Assembly: GCF_029784135.1 (NCBI RefSeq)
Contig: NC_073745.1
Span: forward strand, 76,503,569-76,567,568
Source: Toxorhynchites rutilus septentrionalis
Lineage: Eukaryota; Arthropoda; Insecta; Diptera; Culicidae
Length of the DNA: 64,000 bases
Reading direction: 5' to 3'
Notes under the pieces: generated by a model
Told to the model about the DNA's origin: nothing
Databases searched by the model: none
The model's input: only the letters and a program-made list of their open reading frames with translations
In this document: one piece after another, positions 22,756 through 34,700 of the stretch
Position numbering within the stretch: the first letter of the stretch is position 1
Layout: every line of letters starts with the position of its first letter
Translations under genes and position numbers: made by a program

Positions 22756-25700
22756 GTAAGTAAACCGCCAATGATGGGCGGTACTCGAAACTGATTCTCT
22801 TTTTTTCCCTCTTCTTCTTGTCCATATCGCCAACAGGTAGCTAGAACTTTAGGTAGATTAGAATCAGTGGCCAATTTTACAGAATTCGTGAAAGCCTTCT
22901 CAGTATTCGGTTCTGAGATGGTGGAACTAGCGCATGTGACAGGTGAGTTTAAAAGCGATTTCCTTCTCTTTTAAGTTACCACTTCCATTGATCACCATAT
23001 TGTGTCAACATGGCGGGGGCGGATTGTTGGGGATTTGCCAATTGGCCGAGTTTTCACACATTCTCGTCCACAAACCCCAGCTGCGAGTTCCGGTCTTTGC
23101 AGCTACCACGGCGCGTGAATAAAAACCACCGATGCACACTGTTTCCACTCAATCAAAGATCTCGCGCACGGAGCCTCCCCGGTCCACTTTCCAAACTATT
23201 AACTACATCCGATCCGTCCTACCATTCCGGCCGAAAGCACCGGATGAAAAAGCTCGAACACGAACGCGAATGGCTGTCGCTGGATTGGCGAATAAATATA
23301 TTTTTGTCCCGTTGAGCATGAATTGTGCGAGATTTCCAGATTGTCGTCCGCCCACGCCAAGCAGTGGTTTACAATTCGGAACGAAAAACCGCTGCAGTCA
23401 AAATCAGAGTGAGCAGGCGGAATTGGGAGGGGGTGGGGTGGTGTTAGTGTTCGCACAAGTAAAGAGCAAAACAATGTAGCGACATAAAATGGTATGTTCG
23501 GAAGTGATGTTGGGATGGAGTTCCATTGATTCGAGTTTTATAATGTTTCACTATCCGTCTATGTTATGGGTAATTGGTACACCAAAACAAATATTTTATA
23601 CTGTCTCTCGTCCGATCGTTATTTAACTGTGTTTACGAACATCATCAGTGATGTTTTCTCTGACATTCAAAGTTCATAAACCGGCCTCAAAACTAACTTG
23701 TCCGATACAAAAGCGAGTAATAAAATGATATTACTCGACCCCCGCACTAAACTAGAACATTAAATCTTAATATCTCGTCGGGAGTTACGTTTTATAGTAG
23801 CATTTGAGCGAAGCCATTCTAGGCCTCTGTATGAAACCTGAAGCGGGAATGGTCAGCTGCATGTCAGAATCATATCTATTAGCATATGATTTTCGTTTTG
23901 TCTCCTAGCGTTGCCAATTGCCTGTAATTGAACAAGTCCTCCGTACTTGGATGAGGGAAACGAGAGCTCGCGAACAGAATTCGAAATCATTTGTCTCGTA
24001 CCTCTCGAATAAAAAATATACGACGGGGTTGTTTCCCAGCTGTCGTAAAAGTTCAAAACAGATGCTAGCATCGATTGGATGTGTATGTGTCATGCTATGG
24101 AAATGAGCAGAGGGAACTTGCAAGTTGACGAGCGGAGTTTAAACATAAAATTGATTTACGATCGCCGCTTATTCAATGGGTTCGTAGAAAATATTGAATG
24201 TTTCGCCTAATAAAAAGAATCAATTTTCAAGAAAAGCTCCATAAATCTTTTATTCGCTAGACGCCTTGTGGTAAAATCCATCATTGACATCGCAATCCAT
24301 TTGACTTGATGAATGAAACAATTTATCGGTTTAATTGGACCCAACCACTTCTATGCTTCCAATCCGTTCGAGATTCGAATCAGAACCAGCAATTTTCTCC
24401 CATTTTGATCGCCCCGCACTTAATGACCGCTACGTGTGGGCAGCAACCTTATCGCAACGCTCAATTCCATGGGGGAAAACGTTCCTGCATAATAACCGAC
24501 GGGATCTCCAACGGTGCGCACTACAGTCCCATTTGCAATTCAATGGCCGAAGCTTGAGTGTTCCGATTTCCGGTTGCCATTGTTTAGCGAAAAACAGCGT
24601 AAAATTAAAATAATTTATATTATAAACATTGCTGGCGGTCCAATTTCCTGTCGGACGATTCCAGGAGAGTATTATGCATGCAGTATCCCCCGTTCCACCG
24701 CGGGGTCCGTGTCCGTGTGTGTGCGCCTGCATAACGAGGCGGAATCCCAATTTTCTCCGTTCGCTTTCGTCGGAGCAATAAATTTCGAAAATAAATAAAT
24801 CGGTTTTTCGGCATTCGGCAAGTGGGTACTTCATTAAAGTGAAATTGGTTTAAAAATGGTACATATTTGAGCATGTTTTCGGAAAGTTTGGCTACCCCAT
24901 CTGCTGTTGTACGCGGGGAAATTCCTATCATACGACCGACACGGGGGCAAAGAAAGGCGAACGAAAGTTCACCGCGGCGCTAGTCGTCGAGAAGTTAGTA
25001 ATAAATAACGGCGTAGAGAACGGTTGTGAGTTGTTTTCCCGTTTAGCGAGAAGAAGGAAAGAAGATCCCAGAAACCCGAAGTGGAATCGAAATTTATTGG
25101 TTTCGGTACTCAAGTTGCTTAAGTTTACCGAGCAAACATTTGTGCACTGATTGTAGTCGAATCAATATTGACATTGAATTGTACTCGAGCTCGCTTTCAT
25201 TTCGTAGCGACAGCCAGCGAGGTAAATTAATTGAGGAATGGGTGTTGTTCGTGGTTAACAGCAGTAAACGGCTTGTCATTCGTTCAACTTCGTTGTTTGG
25301 AGATGATAAATTGATGAACCGCGCGACTTCATAATAGTTGTTGTTTCGGTGGAGTAGCGTGGTGGCTTGTGTTTTTCTGTTATATTTTTGACAATTAATT
25401 TCCTTCTAGAACCAGTAAACATTATGTTATAGGGCCTGATTCTCGAATACACTACGAATACACTTCACGGTGGAAACGGAATGAAACGTATTCGCGATGA
25501 CAACGGTACAGTGTTGACATCTGGATACGAGATTAGTTTCCCACTAAATTTATCATTATCCCTTTCACGACCACGGGGACACCGATGTCCCAAGCAAAAA
25601 TCATGAATTAATTCAATATTTACGTAACCATTGTAAATTACTTTTTTATTTTAATATTTCGGAATGTACCTTTTTATTATTTTTTACTGGCAATACATAA

Positions 25701-28700
25701 TATCTAACACCGTTTATTGTCTATGGTCACCGGAACGTCAGAGTTCTTTTGGCGCGAATGATCAGCTGTTTGGAATAAATAATTGATATTGTAGCAGTGC
25801 TTTTCAAGTTTTTACAGTGTCAAATTATCGTTACCTGGTAAGTAAATTGTTATTCTAAATATTCAGTAGTAATGTATTTGTGTTGTATTCTGTGATAAAT
25901 CGTTATAGAGATTATGGGACACGGATGTCCCTGTCGGCGTAAAGGAATACTTTTTATACGGAATTTCATAACTTTTTGGCCTGGTGATTTATACCAAAAT
26001 GCTATCATTTTCTTATTCATATTGTTGCAGAATATGTTTCGTAAGGGACGTGGAGTTTTTGAGCTTCGAGAAAATGAAATTCATCAAATTTTGATGGGTG
26101 ACAATAGCGATGAGGAAGATGACTTAGTGCTTGATGAAGAAGACCAAAGACTTCTAACACAGGATGATGACCAAGGGGTATTTGATGTCGAGATTGAAGG
26201 AACGACGGCTCTTCAACGGCAAGAATCACCTGAACCTTCAACATCTCGACAGGAAATCGTCACTGAAGCACATTCCAACCTTCAACCGGTTTTCAATTGG
26301 AATCCGAGAACATACCACCCAAATGTTTTTCCTGACGTGGAATATGAATTCGGAAAGGTGAAAATCTGTCAAGAAGTTGAAGCCGATACATTGACTCCTT
26401 TTGACATTTTCCGTTTAGTAACTAATTTCGACATTTTAGTTGAACGTATAGTATCCGAGTCAGTACAATACGCTCACCAAAATGGACGGGAGTTCACTAT
26501 CAAAATCGATGAAATGAAAGCATTTCTTGGTGTGAATCTGGTTATGGGCTATCATATCTTGCCATCATTGAGAGATTACTGGTCTACAGAACCAGACATG
26601 GCGGTACCATTCATTTCAAATGTTATGCCAAGAACGCGATTCGAAGAAATACGCAGAAATCTACATTTCTGTAACAATGACGATGTAAGAGACATAAACA
26701 GCCCTAACTATGATCGAGCATACAAAATCCGGCCAGTTATGGATCACTTGAATACTTCATTTCAAAACGCTCTCAATAACACGAAAAAACAATCCATCGA
26801 CGAGCATATGATCAAATTCAAGGGTCACAACGTAATGAAGCAATACATAAAAAATAAACCAGTAAGATGGGGTTTCAAATTATGGTGCAGATGTGATGCA
26901 GAAACGGGTTACTTATTTGAATTTGATTTATATACCGGTAAACGAACTTCAGGGACTGAGTATGGATTAGGTGAATCAGTAGTGCTGAAACTTACGACAA
27001 AGCTGGACGGCTTGGGATGTGAAATTTACATTGACAATTTCTTCAACTCACCTTTGTTGCAGTACAGACTGATTGACCAGAATATCAAGGCATGTGGGAC
27101 TGTTCGAATTAACCGAAAACATCTTCCGAAAACTGCACCAGTGGATAAAAAAATGAAGCGTGGGGACATTTACACCACAAGTTTTCAAGGCATATCGTAT
27201 GTGAAATGGATGGATAATAAAGCGGTACATTTCTTGACCAACTTTCTGTCACCTGTAGAAACTGATACCGTGAAACGGCGACAGGCTGGCTCAGCAGATA
27301 AAATTGACGTGAGATGTCCTAAAATTGTGTCACACTATAACAAAAATATGGGTGGAGTGGACCTAATGGACCAACTAAAAGTGTGCTATGAAATAGATCG
27401 GAGATCAAAAATAAAGTATTATCTTCGCCTATTCTTTGATCTGTTAGATATATCGATCAATAATGCACATACCGTCTACACTAAGCTTCATGAACAAAAA
27501 AAAATTGAAGGATCTCTGTTGTCGACCTTGCAATTCAGGCAAGTTGTTGCTCGGAGTTTGATAAATGGTTTTACCAACAGACAAAGAGGCCTTCCAACTG
27601 CAAGAAGTAGTGTAGTACGCAAAGCAGTGAAACGACAATTACCATCGCACCCAATGGAAAAGTCGAATGCCAGAAAGAGGTGCGTACATTGTGCCAAGTA
27701 CAAAAAAGAAAACCGCACAAATAATACTTGTATTTTGTGTAAAGTGCACCTTTGCTACACTAACAACAGGAATTGTTTCGCCGAGTACCACAAATAACTT
27801 GCCCTATTATATTTATATTATCTATAAATAAGTAAATAAAAGTATACTGAGTAACAAATGTACATTATTTATAACAAAACACTCTTACCAACAAGTAAAC
27901 CAAAATTTAGATGTTTCAGTAGAAAGTAACCCTTAGCGACCATAGGGACATATTTGTCCCATAAATTTCCAAAAAAAATGTAAAAGTTTTTGGAATTTTT
28001 AGTATAAATTATGTTGTTAGGGTGCCTATTAATTCATTACATCTAGGTAAATTGATTTAATAATGTACCGTAACCTTATGGTCCTGAAAGGGTTATAATA
28101 TCAAATTACCTTCAGATGAAATTTTTGTATGAGATTATTATATCACATGAAGAAAACATACGTTTTCCACTCACATTGAATACCAGTTTGATACGAAGAA
28201 GTTAATTTTCATTAATGATTTTTTATTTGAAAAGTGCTCATTCTGCCTGAAAACTCATCATTATCTTCGCTTCACTAACTCGTAAAACGTAGTTCAATGG
28301 CGTGCCGTTTATTTCGTTTCCACCGTGAAGTGTATTCGAGAATTAGGCCCATATTCTCTTTTATTCAGTGCCGTGATTGAAATGAGATGGCAAAGTCACT
28401 CGCTTTATTATGAAGGTCGTCTTACCTTCTAGCTTCTATTTTATACCGGTCATCCGTCCATGGAATACTATGATTTGAGTCATCTCACGTCATTCGCCGT
28501 GCAGAATAAAGCCCTTCAACATAGTGCAAACACTGAAGAATACAGTATATATTGTGAAGAGTCAGCAAGAGGGATACACTCCACAAAAAATCAGAGGAGC
28601 AAAGTACCGCATCACATTTTTCCAATGATTTTTGAAAGAATGTAATTTCGCGATAAATGAAATACACAGAATTTTAAAGCTACTTGTTCCTAGTTTCGGA

Positions 28701-31700
28701 TTCTCCTTCTCGCATGTTTTTGATTTGATGCGAGTATAAATAGAAAGAAAGTATGTAATGGTCAAAATAATCAGATAAGAACACAAAGTCGATTGATTTT
28801 ATTTCTTCAGAACTTAAGACCAAATGAATTCATGACGAATATCACGTAAATAACGAATTAATTTATCCCGATTATTCAGCTTTTGTTTGATTAATTGACC
28901 TTTTCAATAAGATATTTTCATTTAGAGATAATTGATTGAATGAAAAATTACCATTTCATCATTGAATACCCATTTTTCGAGAAATAACGATTGCAAATCG
29001 ACATGATTAAGAACGTACCTATAGGAAAGTGTGCATTTTTTTTTCTCTATTATAGTGACTTTCAACACATTTTGGCTGGTTCGTCACTTTTACTTCCTTT
29101 TTTGGAAGAATGTCGAAAGCGAGAATTGAACTCGTGACTTTTAGCCTCAGAGGTTTGAATGTTACCACTGGGCCAGATCAGTTCCAAAGAGCTTGCAATG
29201 CTTTTGAGGGTAAAATAATGTTATTCTGGCACGAGTAAATTTGTAAAATTACAAAATTTGAGTAGATTTTAGAAAAAAAACAGTCGTATTTTTGACACAC
29301 TTTCTCTAAGTCAATATTATCAATATTAAATATCAAGTTTCGTTTCTTCCACGATTTGATTGTCTATCACACATACATAATTTAAATAAGAATATGGGAG
29401 TATTCATTTATCACGAAGTTGCAGTCATTCAAAGATCCCTAAAATATTTCAAAATATGCTCAAAAATAAGGATAGGAAGTTTTTACTGAACTTCGAAATA
29501 TTGTAGCATTATTAAAGATTATCGGATTTGAATGGTCATTAGAATAATCGGACAATGGAAATTACTTTAATTCAGATAACATGGGGACTCAACCGGATAA
29601 CGTTTCTTTATGGTATAACAATAAAAAAAATTTTGTGGGGGTATCTCTGATGAATGTTTCGCCGACGTGCTAATTTGAATTTTATACTAAAATTCAGTTC
29701 TTTACGACTTTTGTTAAAAATAATATTTTAAATCACTGTTAAAAAATCTTACTCAAAAATTAAATATAATGTTAAAAACTTTTATATCTCAAAACACCCT
29801 CCAACTTCAATATTTTTCTTCAATATTTCTTCTGAAAACTCCTTCTAATTGACCAAGTTTGATGTATAGCGGTACCGTGTAGGTCTCACCAAAATGAAGA
29901 AATGATTTTTAAAAGTTTATGAAATTTCAATACTTTGTGAAATTGTGACTGTTTAAGAAAAGTAACATTAAAAAAAATCTACATGCGATTAAATATGAAA
30001 ATCTAAATAAAACGTTTTATCCTACAACTTACCGTTCTCAAGATTATTTTGATCACATAATCCTTAGAAAAGTGCTAAGAAGCACTTCCATTTTCAAACT
30101 ATATTTTTTCAACAACAAAAAATATGTTTAGCATGAAATCAATCACCGAATTCGACAAAGAACTGATCTTTGAAAATCATATTAGGGACATTAAAAATAA
30201 GCCGTATTTTCAAAACTGATAAAAAACTAACTCATGTAACCTAACCTAATTCTATGAAAAATAAATTCACCCGGTTAGAAAAGTATTGAATTTTCGGTCA
30301 TATTCTTGATTTTTTCAGCTTGTGACGCGTTTTTTAATTTTAATCCATATTTTGACGCAAGTATCGCGGAGGTGTCATTTTTATAACAATTCTACTTTAA
30401 ATCCACGGACAAATTGATCACCGGGCTGTAATTGATCAAACATATTACTAAAAACAAACATTAATGTTCGGATGTGTTATGCAATCGAATTTGGAACTCT
30501 TTTTATCTGACATATTCAATAATCATTTGAAGATTCTTGTCACGGCCCGGTTCGAACAGACGGAAAAGGAGAACACATATTTATTTCAAATTACTTTATT
30601 CACACTAAATCTATCGAACTACAAAACTACAGAACACTTTAAACACTTAACATGATCGGCAACAATCGATCCTAAAGCCGCACCTGAAAAAAAAACAATA
30701 AGTGCTGTGATATCTTCTCATATTTATTGTCACCTCCTTTTTATTCGTCGACGGATACCTAACGCAATCACCTGAAAAAAAAACTCTATCACATAACATA
30801 ATACTTACCTGTTTTAAAGACAACAAACAAAAACACAACAATCTGGTTATGAAAACAATAACAACTGAATGTCAATTGTAGTGGAATAGGCAGGTACAAT
30901 ATTGCCATAAAATTCAAAAGCTCAATTGTTTGTCGCGAACTTTCGAGAAGGGACCCGATCAGATAAACAATTACCATAGACTATACAAATACTATTGAAA
31001 TGACCACATATGAATAGGGCACGGAATGTTAAGAGAGTCAGTCGCAATAAAACTACCGATCAGTATAGATCAACATCTTGAGTATTTTCGATCTTATCTC
31101 TTATCACTAATCGGGTAACCAGTCTATACTATTGAAATAAATTCACATTTCACACAAATGTTTTAAAAAAAGCACCACGACAAAAAATAGAGTAATAATA
31201 AAAATTTAAATAATACAAAATACGTACCAAACTACCGGTACCTGCCTGCACCTGTCCTGGAAAATGACCGTTTCAAGCTGTACTGGGATCGCACTGTTCT
31301 GACCGACCTCTCGATCCACCACAACCGCCCAGATATAATGGTTTACGACAAGAGCGACCGCAAAGTCACCATCATCGATGTCGCTATTCCACTGAACCAG
31401 AATCTGGAGGAGACCCACGGTCGCAAAATCTGCAAGTACCGACCATTGGCCGTGGAGCTCAAGGAACTGTGGGGGCTAAGGGAGGTCCCAAGAATTGTTC
31501 CAGTCGTTCTCTCTGGAACTGGAATTGTCCCGAAGACACTTCTGGAAGCGCTAAAGGTGTTGAATATGGAGAAGGAATTGGCCGGCATCCAAAAGTTGGT
31601 CATCCTTGGCACCTGCGCGATTGTCCGACAATTTCTCGGTCAGAACTGAAACAGCACGAGCATGCAGATACGTGCATTCCGCAGAGCCTAGTCCTCCTTT

Positions 31701-34700
31701 GGCATTCAGAAGCCCGGGGGCAGGTGAAAATTCTGGCTAGGTTCGCCTAGTTAAGAAGTGAGATAAGTCTGCAAAAATACGAAAATATAAACCAAAATTT
31801 AAAAAAATATGAAATTCAAAAACCGAAAATCACAAACATATGAAATCCAAAAAACTTAGCTTAGCTTAGGTTAGATCTAAAACTAATTTAAAAAAATCTA
31901 AATTAAAAAATCTAAAATTCCGATATTTTAGATGATAAAAATTAAATTCAAAAGTTTATAATATGGAAACAGTTCTAACCTAAATTTAAAAAAATGGAAA
32001 ACCTCCAAATATATGAAATCGGAAAACTAAAAATTCAAAATTTGAGCTTCCAAAAATAATATAGAAAACTTAAATTAAAAAAATTAAAATCCAACAATCT
32101 GAAATCTGAACTTCTAAACTTCTAAAAATTTGAAACCCAAAAATCTAAAAACCAAAGCCAAAAAATAGGAAAACTCTTAAACCAAAAATTTAAAAAAAGA
32201 CGGGTGGGTAATGTCGGGGACATAACCGGAGTGACGTAGGACTATACAAAGGGGACAGCTTTTGTTAAATATATATTTTAAATATATTGTTTTATTTTCT
32301 TCTTCTACGTGAATACCTACCTATCTACCTTAAAAATGGATTAGTTTACTGTTTTTTCTTCATGAATATGTTGATGGTTCTGAAAAGAACCTTTGGTGTT
32401 GTGTTTTTGTTATCACTCGATATTCCCATCTTGTTCGGTTAAACCTTCCTGTTTAGCTATTGCGTTTGCCACTCGCCACAGCTTTCACAGTTGGAAAATT
32501 TCTTCCCATCCAGCTTGTGACATGTTGTTCAGTAAATTACATTTGATGCGACGTGCCGGAGAAACACTTTGCCACTCACTGAAACTAATTGTTGCCTTGA
32601 TGAGCGCCGAACCGAAGCTGCTCTGTTCTTGATGCGGGTTTTCTGATTGTCGTGAGCAGCTTTGCAAGCCAACTCGAGCACTCCGACGGCCGAAACTCTA
32701 TAATCGCTGTTAGGTATACTGGTGCTCCGGCACCAATCCGTTCGGCCTAGTTACCCTTGCCGAGCAATCAGTGAATGCGACCAACAGGGAACTGGAGACT
32801 TGCACGGTTCGAGTGAGACTTTGCCTTTCCCTTAACTTGTCCTCCTTTGTTACGTCCACGATGCCGATGCCGTACAACCACACGGGTTTACGGTTTGAAA
32901 GAAAATAAGATATTTTTTTGGGGTCCGCGTGTTTTATACTCTAGCGGTACACACTCACAGGATAGAGACAAATCGGCAGACTCAGCCAGAGGGGCGAGTC
33001 CAACGAGACGAACGAATGAGCGTTAAAAGGGAGCGATGGCAAAAAAATACATTCATTACGATTTGTTCGCTCGTTGGATTCACATGCAGGCTAAAAAGGG
33101 TCCTTTTCAGGATCACAAAATTATCTTCAATCTAAAGAGTTTATTGTTTTGTTATCACTCGATATCCCCATCTTGTTCGGCTAAACCTTGCTGTTTAGCG
33201 ATTGCATTTGCCACTCGCCACAGCTTTCACAGTTGGAAAATTTCTTCCCATCCAGCTTGTGACATATTTTACAGTAAATTACATTCAATGGCACGTCGCA
33301 TTACCACCACTCAGTATCGGATTGGAGGTAATTTTAACCTGTAATTGAACATTTGCGATGACAGTGGTACAGTGTCGACCTTCAATGTGGGGTCATAATT
33401 TGGACCCCGAACTCTATGTTTACAAAAATGTCCAACTAAATATGTCGCATTACTGGTCCGACCAATTAGCTAAATGTCGAGATAAGTGTAAATTACTGTA
33501 CTTTCAATCTAGAAGCAATTTAAGAATTGGTGAAAATCAATAAGCTCAGAACTGCCAAATTCACATACTCATCATATCCTGGCAAACAAATTATGAAAAA
33601 ATCAATTTGTGTTCTATTATTATTTTGGATATTGTTTTAGAAAGCATTGAACTGTATTTCCTAAACTATTTTTTGGAAGGTTTAATGGCCCTGAAAAGCG
33701 CCTTGTTTTATGGAATGGTTCCAATTTAGAAAACTTAGTACTCGTGGTTTTGAAAAAAACCATTTCGAACGCCCTCGATGCCGCCTTGTTCTGGCTTTGC
33801 CACCAAAGCAGTGTGTATAAAGAACAAACTTTTTTCTTCTGCTACCTGATGCCGTTTTGCGTTTGCGTTTGCCACTCGCCACTCGCTGCAACTGCCTGTT
33901 GTCTTGATGTCCACCGAACCGAATGTGTTCTGTTCCGAATGCGGGTTTTCTTATCGTCGCGAGCAGCTTTACCAGCTAACCCGATCACTTCGGCGGCCGA
34001 AACTATATAACGCCGGCTAGGTGGACTGGTGCACTGGTACTAACGCGCTCGGCCTAGCTACCCTTGCGGGGAACTCCAGATCAACACGGTTCGAGCCGGA
34101 TTTTGCCTTTCCCTTCACTTTTCCTCCTTTACCATGTCCAGACATGGCTGCTTGGGTTGGTTTGTTGATGTGTTGTGATGCGAACCGATGTGGTGTACGG
34201 TTTGAATGAGAATGATCGTTACGGCAGCGGAGCGGGGATTTTTAAGCTGACTGGCTGGCTCGAGAATTACGCATGTGTGAGATTGCGACCAATGTTTCGT
34301 TCATTTTTTTCTTTTTCCTTTCCAATCGTGGTTCATTCTATTTCGCTGCTGCTCTGGTTGCCCGTTTTGGTCGGTTCGATTTGAGGAGCACAAAATGGAC
34401 CAATCAAAAATGGGCACATAGTGCATTTTGACAATGCTTGATATTTCACAATTATTCAATTATTTATCTCAAGAAAAATGAAATGTTATTCGTTATGATA
34501 GATGCGTAGATTTATTCCCAACCAATTGATGCAAAAACCTTTGCGATCTATTGAGAAATGCTCGAGTTATAAGCGTTCCAAATCTTGCATTTTTTCCTAC
34601 TTGTTCAGTGCCTAGATTTCCATTTCACCTCCTATATCTTCCGGTTAGACGTAGTCCTACGTCAAAAATCTAAAATGCAACAAAATTCGAAAATCTAAAA

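Larger units (their letters stand above)
25560..28092 (+). mobile_element. piggyBac-superfamily transposon, apparently complete
   Basis: The left end CCCTTTCACGACCAC and the right end (inverse CCCTTTCAGGACCAT) form TIRs that begin CCC, the piggyBac style. The 4-base sequence TTAT flanks both sides (25556-25559 and 28093-28096), a variant of the usual TTAA. Within 30-150 bases of the ends lie copies of a GGGACA(N4)TGTCCC palindrome. The transposase frame is intact. It could be active, but this cannot be tested here. Confidence 0.88.
25432..28350. mobile_element. MITE split by piggyBac
   Basis: The left end GGGCCTGATTCTCGAATACA (25432) is inverted at the right end (TGTATTCGAGAATTAGGCCC, to 28350), and the similarity extends over about 40 bases, including CTTCACGGTGGAAACG. 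With the piggyBac (25560-28092) removed, it would be a non-coding element of about 385 bases. Flanks share ATA, a possible short target duplication. Confidence 0.75.
32231..34665. mobile_element. TIR element with two H2A pseudogenes (copies E and B)
   Basis: The left end GTGACGTAGGACTATAC is matched by the right end GTAGTCCTACGTCAA. The 2.4-kb interior carries, from left, a minus-strand stem-loop and H2A relic, a plus-strand stem-loop, a repeated segment (32400-32520 resembles 33150-33270), then the second H2A relic with its stem-loop. The right 1.1 kb equals copy A at the window start. A-rich sequence of the same type flanks both ends, supporting insertion. No transposase frame is visible. 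Confidence 0.7.

Noticed and set aside
30530..31000. Solo LTR on the minus strand
   Set aside because: Poly(A)-like texture only; no TG...CA ends with a target duplication could be found.
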